Positions 1-8,617 of a stretch of DNA of 32,392 bases are shown piece after piece. A model generated the notes under the pieces. The model was given only the letters and a program-made list of their open reading frames with translations. It searched no databases and was not told the origin of the DNA. The stretch spans positions 1 to 32,392 of the forward strand of contig JAQGJH010000114.1 in assembly GCA_028290705.1 (NCBI GenBank), in the 5' to 3' direction. Each line of letters begins with the position of its first letter. Position 1 is the stretch's first letter. The stretch comes from Hyphomicrobiales bacterium. Its GTDB lineage: Bacteria > Pseudomonadota > Alphaproteobacteria > Rhizobiales > Beijerinckiaceae. A program made the translations under genes and the position numbers.

Positions 1-211
1 ACGGCCGGCTCCGCCGCTGCGTCAGGCTCCGCCGACTCCTCCGGCCGAACCGCAGCAGGCTCCGCCGCCTCCGCCGGACTCACCGCCAACGCCGCCGCCG
101 CGCCAATTGTCGGCCGAGCCGCCGCCGCGCGCCACGGTCAACATCGATTCGCTGGAAGAAGAAATGGCCAAGCTTCTGGGGCGGCCAGTCGATCCGCCGA
201 ACCGGAGCTGA
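1..211 (+). CDS. C-terminal end of a proline-rich protein, possibly FliO/MopB-like (partial)
   Basis: The open frame enters from the left edge (first full codon at 2) and stops at TGA 209-211. What is visible is about 45 residues of Pro/Ala/Gln-rich linker, followed by a short conserved-looking tail that reads NIDSLEEEMAKLLGRP. The linker is low complexity and says nothing about function. The tail resembles, from memory, the C-terminal end of FliO/MopB-family proteins that lie beside dksA in rhizobial genomes; FliO is a small inner-membrane component of flagellar export. The N-terminal membrane part needed to confirm this lies outside the window, so the family is a guess while the coding call is firm. 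Confidence 0.55.
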   Translation, partial: RPAPPLRQAPPTPPAEPQQAPPPPPDSPPTPPPRQLSAEPPPRATVNIDSLEEEMAKLLGRPVDPPNRS

Positions 212-230
212 TCCCAAACGCGCCGACACG

Positions 231-260
231 AAAAAACGCAGCCGAGGGGCTGCGTTTTTT
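231..260 (+). terminator. Bidirectional intrinsic terminator
   Basis: A 13-bp stem (231-243 with 248-260) closes a GAGG loop. The stem has A-runs at its 5' side and T-runs at its 3' side, so it can end transcription in either direction. It lies between the stop of the proline-rich protein (211) and the stop of dksA on the opposite strand (299), where one shared terminator is expected. Confidence 0.85.
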
Positions 261-298
261 TATGCTTTCTGCTTGATCGGCTTGCCGGCTCGAGCCGA

Positions 299-721
299 TC
301 AATCGTCCCGGTAGACCCGTTCGCGGCGCTCGTGGCGTTCCTGAGCCTCGACCGACAAGGTGGCGATGGGACGGGCGTCGAGGCGTTTGAGCGCGATCGG
401 CTCGCCGGTCTCCTCGCAATACCCGTAGGTGCCATCGTCGATCCGCGACAGGGCGGCGTCGATCTTGGCGATCAGCTTTCGTTGGCGATCTCGGGCGCGA
501 AGCTCGATGGCCCGATCCGTTTCGGAGGAGGCTCGGTCGGCGAGGTCGGGGTGATTCTCGTTCTCGCTCTGCAGGGCGGCCAGCGTTTCGCGGCTCTCGC
601 GCAGGATTTCGTCCTTCCAGCCCATCAGCTTGCGGCGAAAATAATCGCGCTGCCGCTCACTCATGAAGGTCTCATCTTCAGACGGCTTGTAACCGTCGTC
701 AATCATGTCAGCCGTCGCCAT
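299..721 (-). CDS. dksA: RNA polymerase-binding transcription factor DksA
   Basis: This 140-residue protein of the DksA/TraR family binds the RNA polymerase secondary channel and, with ppGpp, resets transcription of rRNA and amino-acid genes. The coiled-coil region (about residues 20-85) includes the MSERQRDYFRRKL segment, and the globular end carries the YGYCEETGEPI and ARPIATL segments. Of the four zinc-finger cysteines of E. coli DksA only the first is present: the CxxC pairs read CEET and SVEA. I recall this as usual for alphaproteobacterial DksA. The open frame runs on upstream of 721, but the start at 721 is chosen because a GGGAG ribosome site lies just before it, a promoter lies at 753-781, and the protein then begins like its relatives. 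Confidence 0.93.
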   Translation of the reverse strand: MATADMIDDGYKPSEDETFMSERQRDYFRRKLMGWKDEILRESRETLAALQSENENHPDLADRASSETDRAIELRARDRQRKLIAKIDAALSRIDDGTYGYCEETGEPIALKRLDARPIATLSVEAQERHERRERVYRDD

Positions 722-752
722 GTCAGAAGACTCCCTGACCCATTTCGAGGCC

Positions 753-781
753 CTTATAGCGAGGCTCACGCGACGGCACAA
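753..781 (-). promoter_or_regulatory. Putative sigma-70-type promoter of dksA
   Basis: On the minus strand TTGTGC (781-776) is followed after 17 bases by TATAAG (758-753). Transcription would start near 746, giving a leader of about 25 bases that contains the GGGAG ribosome site. It also argues against the longer upstream reading frame being translated. Inferred from spacing and hexamer match only. Confidence 0.5.
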
Positions 782-928
782 TGACGGCGCACGATCTGGT
801 TCCATCTCTGGAGCAGCGTGACGCCTTGGCATCATGTTCTGCGCATGAGCGCTGCAAACCGGGCCTTTGTTCTTATCAAGCCGCTTAAAAGATGAGCATT
901 TCCAAGCAAACGGGGTATTCTTTCCTCT

Positions 929-946
929 GATCACGCCTGCGTGATC
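929..946. repeat. Perfect inverted repeat, possible operator
   Basis: GATCACGC, two bases, then GCGTGATC form a perfect 8+8 palindrome in the 336-base gap between dksA and icd. It is about 150-165 bases upstream of the proposed dksA promoter and lies beyond the icd terminator. There is no T-run beside it, so it looks more like a protein-binding site than a terminator. The rest of the gap (782-1006) shows no convincing gene. Which protein might bind is unknown. Confidence 0.35.
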
Positions 947-1006
947 GCCTGCGCGTCGATTCGGTTTCTTGTCAGGTTCGGACCCGAGCGCTCGATGCCG
1001 TTCACG

Positions 1007-1032
1007 AAAAAGGGCGCCCGAAGGCGCCCTTT
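1007..1032 (-). terminator. Intrinsic terminator of icd
   Basis: A 10-bp perfect stem (1009-1018 with 1023-1032) with a TTCG-type loop is followed on the minus strand by a run of five T (1011-1007). It starts about 25 bases after the icd stop codon. Confidence 0.8.
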
Positions 1033-1057
1033 GAAGACGAGACGCGGAGCCGAAGGG

Positions 1058-2269
1058 TCAGGCCATGGCCTTTTTGAGGTTCTCGTCGATCTTGTCGAGG
1101 AAGCCCGTGGTCGAAAGCCACTTCTGCTCGGCGCCGACCAGCAAGGCCAGATCCTTGGTCATGAAGCCGGCCTCGACGGTGTCGATGCAGACCTTCTCGA
1201 GCGTCGCGGAGAACTTGGCCAGTTCGTCGTTTCCATCCAGCTTGGCGCGATGGGCCAGGCCACGGGTCCAGGCAAAGATCGAGGCCATGGAGTTGGTCGA
1301 CGTCTCCTTGCCCTTCTGGTGCTCGCGGTAGTGACGCGTCACAGTGCCATGCGCAGCTTCGGCCTCGACGGTCTGGCCGTCCGGCGTCATCAGCACCGAG
1401 GTCATCAGGCCGAGCGAGCCGAAGCCCTGGGCGGCGGTGTCGGACTGGACGTCGCCGTCGTAGTTCTTGCAGGCCCAGACGTAGCCGCCGGACCATTTCA
1501 GGCAGGACGCGACCATGTCGTCGATCAGGCGGTGCTCGTAGGTGAGGCCGAGCGACTGGAACTTGGACTTGAAATCCGCGTCGAAGACTTCCTGGAACAG
1601 GTCCTTGAAGCGGCCGTCATAGGCCTTGAGGATCGTGTTCTTGGTCGAGAGATAGACCGGATACCTGCGCGCCAGGCCGTAGTTGAACGAGGCGCGGGCG
1701 AAGTCGCGGATCGACTCGTCGAGGTTGTACATCGACATGGCGACGCCTGCCGCCGGGAACTTGAAGACTTCCTTCTCGATGACGGTGCCGTCGTCGCCCT
1801 CGAACTTGATCGTCAGGCGGCCCTTGCCCGGAACCTTGAAATCGGTGGCGCGATACTGATCGCCATAGGCATGACGGCCGATGACGAAGGGCTGGGTCCA
1901 GCCGGGCACCAGGCGCGGCACGTTCTTGCAGATGATCGGTTCGCGGAAGATCACGCCGCCGAGAATGTTGCGGATCGTGCCGTTGGGCGACTTCCACATG
2001 TCCTTGAGCTTGAACTCCTCGTCGCGCTGCTCGTCGGGGGTGATCGTCGCGCACTTGACGGCGACGCCGTATTTCTTGGTCGCTTCGGCCGAGTCGATCG
2101 TGATCTGGTCGCGGGTCTCGTCACGCTTCTCGACGGACAGATCGTAATATTTCAGATCGATGTCGAGATACGGGTGGATCAGCTTCTCCTTGATGAAGTG
2201 CCAGATGATCCGGGTCATTTCGTCGCCGTCCATTTCGACGACCGGATTGGCGACCTTGATCTTGTTCAT
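1058..2269 (-). CDS. icd: Isocitrate dehydrogenase, NADP-dependent (type II, homodimeric)
   Basis: This 403-residue cytoplasmic enzyme of the TCA cycle converts isocitrate to 2-oxoglutarate and CO2 with reduction of NADP+. The sequence is of the eukaryote-like dimeric type common in alphaproteobacteria: the N-terminal [16 protein letters not shown], the substrate loop [12 protein letters not shown], the metal-binding part around DDMVA and NYDGDVQSD, and the C-terminal [13 protein letters not shown] with the NADP-discriminating region. The open frame extends 27 codons upstream, but the ATG at 2269 is preceded by GAGG at a suitable distance and gives the standard family start MNKIKV. It is transcribed alone, from its own promoter to its own terminator. 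Confidence 0.97.
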   Translation of the reverse strand: MNKIKVANPVVEMDGDEMTRIIWHFIKEKLIHPYLDIDLKYYDLSVEKRDETRDQITIDSAEATKKYGVAVKCATITPDEQRDEEFKLKDMWKSPNGTIRNILGGVIFREPIICKNVPRLVPGWTQPFVIGRHAYGDQYRATDFKVPGKGRLTIKFEGDDGTVIEKEVFKFPAAGVAMSMYNLDESIRDFARASFNYGLARRYPVYLSTKNTILKAYDGRFKDLFQEVFDADFKSKFQSLGLTYEHRLIDDMVASCLKWSGGYVWACKNYDGDVQSDTAAQGFGSLGLMTSVLMTPDGQTVEAEAAHGTVTRHYREHQKGKETSTNSMASIFAWTRGLAHRAKLDGNDELAKFSATLEKVCIDTVEAGFMTKDLALLVGAEQKWLSTTGFLDKIDENLKKAMA

Positions 2270-2321
2270 CAGACTGACCTCGTGGTGGAGAGAAGCGGGC
2301 CTTCGGGCGGGTTCGAGCGCC

Positions 2322-2350
2322 CCTATAGCATTGGCATGGCAAGCGGGCAA
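2322..2350 (-). promoter_or_regulatory. Putative promoter of icd
   Basis: On the minus strand TTGCCC (2350-2345) and TATAGG (2327-2322) are separated by exactly 17 bases. Transcription would start near 2315, about 45 bases before the icd ATG. It lies close to the opposing promoter at 2386-2414, so the region is a divergent promoter pair. Confidence 0.5.
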
Positions 2351-2385
2351 AGTCGCCTTTGGTGCAGGTTCGCCGATGCCCGGAC

Positions 2386-2414
2386 GTGACGAACGCGCAG
2401 CCGCGCGCGATAAT
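2386..2414 (+). promoter_or_regulatory. Putative promoter of the chromate transporter pair
   Basis: GTGACG (2386-2391) is followed after 17 bases by GATAAT (2409-2414), about 37 bases before the GTG start at 2451. The -10 is one mismatch from consensus and the -35 is partial. Confidence 0.4.
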
Positions 2415-2450
2415 GACCGGGCATCGCCAACAACAAGAGGGAAGACCCCC

Positions 2451-3032
2451 GTGGAAACAGTCCCGAGCCGCGTTTCTCTCCTGTCGCTCTACCGGGTTTT
2501 CTTCGAGGTGGGGCTGTTCAGTTTCGGCGGCGGGCTCGTGCCCTGGATCCACCGCGAGGTCGTCGACGTCCGCAAGTGGATGAGCAACGAGGAGTTTTTG
2601 TCGGGCGTCGCGCTCACGCAGGTGATGCCGGGCGTCAATTCCACCAACACGGCGATCTATGTCGGCCAGCGGCTGCGGGGATTGGCGGGAGCCAGCACCG
2701 CGCTGCTCGCCATGCTGACGGGTCCGTTCTGCGCGGTGCTCCTGGCGGCGGTCTTTTATCAGCAATTGCTGGGATTGCCGGGTTTCCAGGCCGCCATGGT
2801 GGGGGTTGCCGCGGCTGCCATCGGCATGCTGCTGCGCATGGGCATCGTTTCCGCGCGGGTCACGGTGAAGAGCCTGCCGCCGCTTCTCATGATGATCGCG
2901 ACCTTCGCGGCCGTCGGAATCTTTCGGCTGCCGCTCATTCCCGTGGTGTGCGTGATGGCGCCGATCAGCGTGGCGATCGCCTGGTTCCTGAGCGCGCCGA
3001 AAGCCGCCGCCGTTGCGGAGGATGCGGAATGA
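2451..3032 (+). CDS. Chromate transporter, first half of a two-gene (short-chain CHR) pair
   Basis: This 193-residue inner-membrane protein of the CHR family consists of one CHR domain. The family signature is visible near the N-terminus: [17 protein letters not shown], followed by [10 protein letters not shown] and about five hydrophobic segments. Long-chain ChrA proteins carry two such domains in one chain and export chromate, probably by anion/proton exchange. Short proteins like this one work as a pair with the next gene. The GTG at 2451 is chosen because AGAGGGA lies 8 bases upstream and the hydrophobic domain begins soon after. The stop overlaps the next start (ATGA), indicating translational coupling. 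The substrate may be chromate or another oxyanion. Confidence 0.88.
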   Translation: METVPSRVSLLSLYRVFFEVGLFSFGGGLVPWIHREVVDVRKWMSNEEFLSGVALTQVMPGVNSTNTAIYVGQRLRGLAGASTALLAMLTGPFCAVLLAAVFYQQLLGLPGFQAAMVGVAAAAIGMLLRMGIVSARVTVKSLPPLLMMIATFAAVGIFRLPLIPVVCVMAPISVAIAWFLSAPKAAAVAEDAE

Positions 3033-3568
3033 ACTTCGACATTCTGCTGAAAATCATCATCATCATGGCTCCGCTTTCGCTCGCGGCCCTCGGTGGAGCG
3101 ACATCGATCTATGCGCCGATGCAGCACCACACCGTCGACGTCGAGCAATGGGTGACGGCGCGCGAGTTCCTCGATCTGTTCGCCATCGCGCGGGTGACAC
3201 CCGGTCCGGGATCGATGCTCGGCACGCTGATCGGGTGGAAAGTGGCGGGTCTCGCGGGGGCGATCGTCGCCAGTCTGGCGCTCTACCTGCCGTCTTCGGC
3301 GCTGGTGTTCGGTGTCGGTCAGGTCTGGCACAAGCATCGCGGCAAGCGCTGGCACACGGCCCTGGAAAATGGTCTCGCGCCCATCGGTTGCGGGTTGCTT
3401 TTCGCTGGCGTGCTGACCTTGGGCCGCATCGCTGCCGAAGGCGTGGTTCAGATCGCGATCATCCCGGCGGTCGCGGCGCTGATGATGTTCTGGCCCAAGC
3501 TGCACCCGTTCTTCTTCCTGCTCGGAGCCGGTCTGATCTGCTACTCGGTCTATCTCGCGGGCTTCTAA
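3029..3568 (+). CDS. Chromate transporter, second half of the pair
   Basis: This 179-residue membrane protein is the second CHR domain. It shows the same plan as its partner: the LAALGGATSIYAPM entry segment, the RVTPGPGSMLGTLIGW motif (counterpart of the partner's QVMPGVNS) and four to five further hydrophobic stretches. The two halves are not close copies, so this is an old split or duplication rather than a recent frameshift. The ATG at 3029 overlaps the previous stop by four bases. A heterodimer with the first half is the natural inference. No chr regulatory gene is seen nearby, so a role in general oxyanion handling rather than induced chromate resistance is possible. Confidence 0.87.
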   Translation: MNFDILLKIIIIMAPLSLAALGGATSIYAPMQHHTVDVEQWVTAREFLDLFAIARVTPGPGSMLGTLIGWKVAGLAGAIVASLALYLPSSALVFGVGQVWHKHRGKRWHTALENGLAPIGCGLLFAGVLTLGRIAAEGVVQIAIIPAVAALMMFWPKLHPFFFLLGAGLICYSVYLAGF

Positions 3569-3639
3569 GCTGCTTGCCTTGCGGCCGGGTCGGGGGCACA
3601 AGGTCGCGGGCCGATGGCCGGCCGGGTGAGCAGAGATCG

Positions 3640-4503
3640 ATGACGGGTGCGGGAACCGACAAGACGAGGCCGCTGATTTCCGGCGGACCCGCGATCGTGC
3701 TGGTGCGGCCGCAACTCGCGGTGAACATCGGGATGTGCGCCCGCGCCATGGCCAATTTCGGACTGGACGATCTGCGTCTCGTGAGCCCGCGCGAGGGCTG
3801 GCCCCGCACCGATGCGCGGCGCAAGGGCGCGTATGCGGCGGCGGCCGGAGCCGTGCATCTGCTCGAGAGTGCGAAAGTCTATGACAGCGTCGAAGCGGCG
3901 ATCGGGGACCTGGGCTTCGTGTGGGCGACCACGGCTCGGGAGCGCGGCCAGGGCAAGCGCGTCCTGCCGCCTGCCATCGCGATGGCCGAGACGGCTTCGG
4001 CCATCAAGGCCGGTGAAAAGCATGGCATCATTTTCGGTCCGGAGCGCACCGGCCTCGACAACGACGACGTGGCGCTGGCGGACGCGATCCTGACCTTTCC
4101 CGTCAACCCCGCCTATGCGTCGCTCAATCTCGCCCAGGCCGTGCTGCTGACCGGCTACGAATATTTCCGCTCGTCGCAAGGAGACGTTCTGCCTTTCGTC
4201 AAGCCGGAACGCTCGCCGCCGGCGGATCGCGACATGGTCCTGGCCTTCTTCGAGTTCCTCGAGGGACATCTGGAGGCGCGGGGCTTTTTCCGGCCGATCA
4301 GCAAGAAGCCGATCATGCAGCGAAACCTGCGCAATCTGTTTCACCGCATGAGCCTGTCGCACCAGGACGTGCGGACCTTGTGGGGCGCGGTGGTGCGCCT
4401 CGCCGAAGGACCTCGCCAGTCGATCCAGACGCGCAAGCGGCTCGGCCCGAAACAGACCCCGCCGAAAATTCGCGAGCCCAAGCCGGACGTCACGCCGGAG
4501 TGA
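3640..4503 (+). CDS. trmJ: tRNA (cytidine/uridine-2'-O-)-methyltransferase TrmJ
   Basis: This 287-residue SPOUT-class (SpoU) methyltransferase uses S-adenosylmethionine to methylate the 2'-hydroxyl of the nucleotide at position 32 of the tRNA anticodon loop. Motif 1 is seen as NIGMCARAMANFG (residues 29-41), motif 2 as IFGPERTGLDNDD (131-143) and motif 3 as YASLNLAQAV (159-168); these build the trefoil knot and SAM site. The C-terminal third carries the helical HRMSLSHQDVRTLWG extension typical of TrmJ, and then a basic tail. The ATG at 3640 is the first sensible start after the transporter stop. Its ribosome site is weak (GAGCAGAG), so the start is slightly uncertain. Confidence 0.92.
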   Translation: MTGAGTDKTRPLISGGPAIVLVRPQLAVNIGMCARAMANFGLDDLRLVSPREGWPRTDARRKGAYAAAAGAVHLLESAKVYDSVEAAIGDLGFVWATTARERGQGKRVLPPAIAMAETASAIKAGEKHGIIFGPERTGLDNDDVALADAILTFPVNPAYASLNLAQAVLLTGYEYFRSSQGDVLPFVKPERSPPADRDMVLAFFEFLEGHLEARGFFRPISKKPIMQRNLRNLFHRMSLSHQDVRTLWGAVVRLAEGPRQSIQTRKRLGPKQTPPKIREPKPDVTPE

Positions 4504-4596
4504 TCGGCCGCGGCCTTGCCGAGGCGTGCGCGTGCGGCACATTCTCACCTCCGCGCCGGTAAAGACTGACGCGAAGCGCGTTTCCGACAGGCTCCG

Positions 4597-5940
4597 ATGA
4601 TGCTTCCACCCACTCGCCGCCACATCTTGTCGGCCGCCGCGAGCCTGCCGGCCTTTTCCGTCGGGCGGGCGTTCGGGCAGACTGCGGGGCAGGCGGGTGC
4701 GGTCTACGACGCCGACGTGGCGATCGTGGGTGCGGGCGCGGCGGGCCTGGCGGCCGCGCGCGAATTGCAGCGGCTCGGCCGGAGTTTCGTGCTGCTGGAA
4801 GCGGGCTCGCGTATTGGCGGCCGTGTCTACACGGATACGACGCTTGGGGAGAAGTTCGACGCCGGCGCGATCTACATTCATTGGAGCGCCACGAATCCGT
4901 GGCGCACCATCGCCGACACTCTCGGCTTCGAAACCATCGATTCGTCGCGCGTGCCTGGCGAGTTCCGACTTTACCAGGATGGCGAGCGGCTGACGCCGCG
5001 CGGCGGCCGGGGCTTCGCCATGGTCGGCGAGCGGTTCGATACGGATGTCGCAGCCGTGCCAGACGTATCGATGATCGAGCGCGTCGCGCGCGACGGCGAA
5101 GATGCGAAACGGGCCGTGCTGACCGTCGCGCGCATGTCGCTCGGCGAGGAAGCAGAGCGCATTTCGGCGGTCGATTATGCGCGGCTGTGGGCCGGCGACG
5201 ATCTCCTCGTGCGCGAAGGATATGGCACGCTTGTCGAGCGCTATGCCGAGGGCCTGCCGGTCAGGCTCGGCGCACGCGTCCAGGCGATCGACTGGAGCGG
5301 GTCGGGCGTGACGCTCGACACGTCGGAGGGCCGGCTGCGCACGCGCAGCGCCATCGTCACCGTCTCGGTCGGCGTGCTGAAAGCCGAGAAGATCCGCTTC
5401 ACGCCCGCACTTCCCGCCGAAACGCTCAGCGGACTCGATGGGCTCGGCATGGGGGCGTTGACGAAGATCGCGCTGAGGTTCGAGGGCAACCGCTTCGGAC
5501 TGCCGGCCGACACCGACCTCTGGGAAGTTTTGGGACCGCGCGCGACGTTCAGTTTCGAATGCTGGCCGTTCGACCGGAACGTCGTGGTCGTGATGTTCGG
5601 CGGCGACCATGCCCGCGAGGTGACGCGGCTGGGCGAGCAGGGTGCCGTGCAGATGGCGCTCGAGCGCTTCGGAAAGCTGGTCGGCAGCGACGTCCGCGCG
5701 GCCTTCCGGGGTGGGCGTCTCGCGGGATGGACCGAGAACCCGCTGACCCTCGGGGCGTATTCCCATGCCCGGCCGGGACATGCCGGCGCGCGCCAGAAGC
5801 TGGCGCAACCCGTGGGTGGGCGGATCTTCTTCGCCGGCGAAGCGACGGGCGGCGAGGATTTTGGCGGCGCGATGACGGCCGGAGGCGCGTTCCTGGCCGG
5901 CCGGGATGCGGCGCGCAAGGCATCGGTGCTGAAATCCTGA
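4597..5940 (+). CDS. Flavin monoamine oxidase-family protein with twin-arginine signal
   Basis: This 447-residue FAD-dependent oxidase belongs to the amine oxidase family (MAO, polyamine and L-amino-acid oxidases). The N-terminus has a basic twin arginine at residues 7-8 (RRHIL) followed by an Ala-rich hydrophobic stretch to about residue 28, so export of the folded protein by Tat is likely. The dinucleotide-binding motif VAIVGAGAAGLAAAREL is at 42-58, the GGRVYT motif at 74-79, and the C-terminal FAD-contacting segment FFAGEATGGEDFGGAMT lies near the end. The substrate cannot be read from sequence. Two start codons lie in tandem (4597, 4600). The gene ends three bases before the stop of murD2 on the other strand. 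Confidence 0.88.
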   Translation: MMLPPTRRHILSAAASLPAFSVGRAFGQTAGQAGAVYDADVAIVGAGAAGLAAARELQRLGRSFVLLEAGSRIGGRVYTDTTLGEKFDAGAIYIHWSATNPWRTIADTLGFETIDSSRVPGEFRLYQDGERLTPRGGRGFAMVGERFDTDVAAVPDVSMIERVARDGEDAKRAVLTVARMSLGEEAERISAVDYARLWAGDDLLVREGYGTLVERYAEGLPVRLGARVQAIDWSGSGVTLDTSEGRLRTRSAIVTVSVGVLKAEKIRFTPALPAETLSGLDGLGMGALTKIALRFEGNRFGLPADTDLWEVLGPRATFSFECWPFDRNVVVVMFGGDHAREVTRLGEQGAVQMALERFGKLVGSDVRAAFRGGRLAGWTENPLTLGAYSHARPGHAGARQKLAQPVGGRIFFAGEATGGEDFGGAMTAGGAFLAGRDAARKASVLKS

Positions 5941-5943
5941 AGT

Positions 5944-7257
5944 TCAGCGCGCGGCGGCGCAAAGCTGCTTGAACGCCCGGCCACGCTCTTCGAAGTTGCG
6001 AAACTCCTCAAAGCTCGGCGCGGCCGGCGAGAGCATCACGACGCCATCTTGCGGAACGCGCGCCATGGCGAGATCCACGGCCTCGGCGAGCTTGCCGGCA
6101 TGCAGGATCTCGAATGGCCAGACGCGCGAACGCATGGCCTCGGCCATGCGCGCGCCGGTGACGGGCAGAAGGATCAGGGCGTGGACCGGGTCGTGGCCCA
6201 GCGCCTCGACGAGTTCGGCATAATCCTGGCCGCGGTCGGACCCGCCGACGATCAGCACGATTTTGCGGTCCGCATAGGCGGCCAGCGCTGCGAGCGTCGC
6301 CTGCGGCACGGTGGAAATGGAATCGTCGACGCAGGTGCGCCCGTTGGCGGCAAACTCCTCGAGCCGATGGTGGAGTTGCTCGAAGCCCGAGAGATCGACC
6401 CGTGTGCGCAAGCCCTGGACGCCGGCCAGCTCCGCCGCCGTGCAGGCGGCCGCGAGATTGGCGAGGTTGTGAAGTCCGCGCAGCGGCGAGGCGACGATCT
6501 CGATCGCGGTCTCGGCAAAATAGAGGCCGGACTTCCGTGCATGGAAGGTTTCCGGGGCATTGCACCATTGCGTGTTGGCGCGCGAGCCGCAGCGTGCACG
6601 CAACTCGCGGTCCTGCGCATTCAGCACGGCGCGGGTGCGGCTTTCATCCGAGAGAACCCGGAGCTTGTCCCGGTAGTAGGGCTCGACGCCTCCATGCCAG
6701 GGCGCATGTTCGGGGTAGAGATTGGTGACGACCGCGAGCGTCGGCGCGTGGTCGAAGTCGGCGAGCTGGTAGGACGAGAGTTCGAGCACCGTCCAGTCGC
6801 GGCCGGGCTCCTCGCCGAGCGCCGCGACACCGACGTTGCCGAGAAGCCGCGCGTCCATGCCGGCTTTCTGCAGCAGATGGTGGATCAGCCGCGACGTTGT
6901 GCTCTTGCCCTTGGTGCCCGTCACCACGATCGTGCGCGCCTGCGGATGCAGATCGAACCAGAGGTTGGTGACCGAAGTGAAATGCGTGCCCCGTTCGCGC
7001 GCCTCTGCGATCTCCGGACGATAAAGGCTGATCCCGGGGCTCTTCACCACGAGGTCGAAACGCCCATCCTTCAGAGCTTCCAACCCGTCCGGGCCGATCA
7101 GCACCGCGGCTCCTGCGGGCGCGTCCTGTACGGGCGCATCGTCGAGGATCGTGAGGGCCAGATCGGGCCGCGCTTTCGCCAGATGCGCCAGGGCGGCGCG
7201 GCCCTCGCGGCCATAGCCCCAGATCGCCGCGGACTTAGCGGCCGGCGAGATAGGCAT
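5944..7257 (-). CDS. murD2: UDP-N-acetylmuramoyl-L-alanine--L-glutamate ligase (MurD2)
   Basis: This 437-residue Mur ligase has the ATP loop [10 protein letters not shown] (residues 111-120), ELSSYQL (159-165), a diverged [12 protein letters not shown] (179-190) where ordinary MurD has N-x-x-x-DHLDRH, and a lysine (K198) where the carbamylated lysine is expected. Homology alone says MurD-like. The specific call rests on its partner: it overlaps murL by 23 bases in one operon. In the pathway described in Xanthomonas, MurD2 adds L-Glu to UDP-MurNAc-L-Ala and MurL then inverts the terminal residue to D-Glu. The start at 7257 has GAGGA 8 bases upstream inside the end of murL. A canonical murD is expected elsewhere in dcw or may be missing. 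Wrong strand choice is excluded by the motifs. Confidence 0.87.
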   Translation of the reverse strand: MPISPAAKSAAIWGYGREGRAALAHLAKARPDLALTILDDAPVQDAPAGAAVLIGPDGLEALKDGRFDLVVKSPGISLYRPEIAEARERGTHFTSVTNLWFDLHPQARTIVVTGTKGKSTTSRLIHHLLQKAGMDARLLGNVGVAALGEEPGRDWTVLELSSYQLADFDHAPTLAVVTNLYPEHAPWHGGVEPYYRDKLRVLSDESRTRAVLNAQDRELRARCGSRANTQWCNAPETFHARKSGLYFAETAIEIVASPLRGLHNLANLAAACTAAELAGVQGLRTRVDLSGFEQLHHRLEEFAANGRTCVDDSISTVPQATLAALAAYADRKIVLIVGGSDRGQDYAELVEALGHDPVHALILLPVTGARMAEAMRSRVWPFEILHAGKLAEAVDLAMARVPQDGVVMLSPAAPSFEEFRNFEERGRAFKQLCAAAR

Positions 7258-8608
7258 TCAGCATGTCCTCGTAGCGGGCGGGCAGATGGTGGTCGGGGGA
7301 AGGCGTCAACAGGTCGGTCCAGATGGCGTGCACGTCCGGGATGAGCGCCGCGAGACGGGGCGCCAGCGCGCGGACGATGGGCGTCTCGCGCCATTCGGGC
7401 CGCTCGGCCAGCAGCAGCAGGGCCGCGCCCGATTCCGCGATTTCGCCAACGCATTCCCAGGGCTTGTGGCCGGACAGGCCCATCAGTTCCTCAAAACCCT
7501 CGCGCTGGCTTTCGTCCTCCAGCATGTTGCCGCCGAAGATCGCCTCCAGCCGCTCGCGCTTCATCGCGGTGGCGAGAATCAGGAAGGTGAAGCGGCACTT
7601 CGGGCAGTCGCGGCACCAGCGCGCCGGGGGCGCTTTGGGGCGCAGCTGGAAGGCGCGATTGCAGCTCGTGAAAGCCCCGTCGTAGGTCTCGGTCCGGGCC
7701 ATCAGCTGGGCGATATGGGCTTCGGACAGCGGCCGCAGCAGCGAGAAATAGGCCAGCCGTGGATGGATGTGCCGCGCGACGTAATCGGCGATGCCCTGCT
7801 CGACGCCCGCGGTCTTGCTGAACTGGTGGTTGATCTCGCGCCCGTCGCGCACGAGGTTGCCCTGGTTGGCGGAACGCTCGTTCGACAGGATGACGGCATC
7901 GAAGCCATGCACGAAGGCGCTGGCGATGGCGATGAAACTGACGATGGCGGTGATCGGCACGTGGCCGTTGAGAGCGCCGGCCTCGTTGAGCTCGAACAGT
8001 TTCGGGTCGAGATGGCGCTCGACGCGGATGAAGGGCAGGCCGGAGGCGGCGGCGCATTCGAGGATCGGCCGCTTCGGGTTGACGGCGAAGAGCACCAGCG
8101 CCTCGCCGGCCGATTTCAGCGCCTCGGTCGAGACCAGGGAATCCTTGCCGCCGCCGATGAGCACGGCGGAACGGCGGCGCTGCGGAGCGCCCGTGGGCGC
8201 GGGGCGGCGCGAGGAACCGCCCGCGACGTCGAAATCGACCCGGCCGTCGATCCGGACGCCGTTGCGGACGCCGAACTCTCCCAGGCCGTCGACGTAGAGA
8301 TTCTGGAAGAAGAGCCGCTGGTCCGCGTCCGGCGACAGGCCCTCGAACGAGATGCGGGGCGGCAGGAACGCCTTGTAGTAGCTGACGCCCGCCACCAGCG
8401 CCAAGGCCTCGAGGGCCGCGTCGAGGCCGGGCCTCAGGGGCGAACCCGGCGCGGGCAGGGGAGCGTTGAACGCGATGGTCTCGCGGAACGAGGGGCCACT
8501 CTCGTAGGTGTAGAGAAGGTGCGCCTCCCCGGCGGCGTCGTCGGTCTCGACGCCCGCGAAGGTGAAGCATTGCGGCCAGTCGGCGCGGTTTTTCGGGAGC
8601 GGACTCAT
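7235..8608 (-). CDS. murL: UDP-MurNAc-L-Ala-L-Glu epimerase (MurL)
   Basis: This 457-residue protein matches my memory of MurL, the ATP- and Mg-dependent epimerase that turns the terminal L-Glu of UDP-MurNAc-L-Ala-L-Glu into D-Glu. Visible features are a PP-loop-like nucleotide site [11 protein letters not shown] (residues 150-160), [10 protein letters not shown] (211-220), [11 protein letters not shown] (241-251) and a cysteine cluster CRDCPKC (332-338) that could bind metal. A PP-loop ATPase adenylating the glutamate carboxylate fits the ATP requirement. It is the first gene of the operon with murD2. The ATG at 8608 has only a weak upstream ribosome site and a -10-like element almost abutting it. 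No signal peptide or membrane segment is seen, so the protein is cytoplasmic. Confidence 0.88.
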   Translation of the reverse strand: MSPLPKNRADWPQCFTFAGVETDDAAGEAHLLYTYESGPSFRETIAFNAPLPAPGSPLRPGLDAALEALALVAGVSYYKAFLPPRISFEGLSPDADQRLFFQNLYVDGLGEFGVRNGVRIDGRVDFDVAGGSSRRPAPTGAPQRRRSAVLIGGGKDSLVSTEALKSAGEALVLFAVNPKRPILECAAASGLPFIRVERHLDPKLFELNEAGALNGHVPITAIVSFIAIASAFVHGFDAVILSNERSANQGNLVRDGREINHQFSKTAGVEQGIADYVARHIHPRLAYFSLLRPLSEAHIAQLMARTETYDGAFTSCNRAFQLRPKAPPARWCRDCPKCRFTFLILATAMKRERLEAIFGGNMLEDESQREGFEELMGLSGHKPWECVGEIAESGAALLLLAERPEWRETPIVRALAPRLAALIPDVHAIWTDLLTPSPDHHLPARYEDMLNAYLAGR

Positions 8609-8617
8609 TTCGTCCGG

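Noticed and set aside
781-888. Small plus-strand frame of about 35 codons between dksA and icd
   Set aside because: No ribosome site, no recognisable features, and it overlaps the dksA promoter on the other strand.
722-934. N-terminal extension of DksA
   Set aside because: It is not DksA-like, it crosses the predicted promoter at 753-781, and the start at 721 has its own ribosome site.
941-2389. Plus-strand frame opposite icd
   Set aside because: Antisense shadow with low-complexity composition; icd on the minus strand carries all expected motifs.
3565-5808. Long open frame on the minus strand opposite trmJ and the amine oxidase (747 codons)
   Set aside because: It is rich in Arg/His/Gly/Asp as expected for the antisense of high-GC genes, has no recognisable domain, and both genes on the plus strand are certain.
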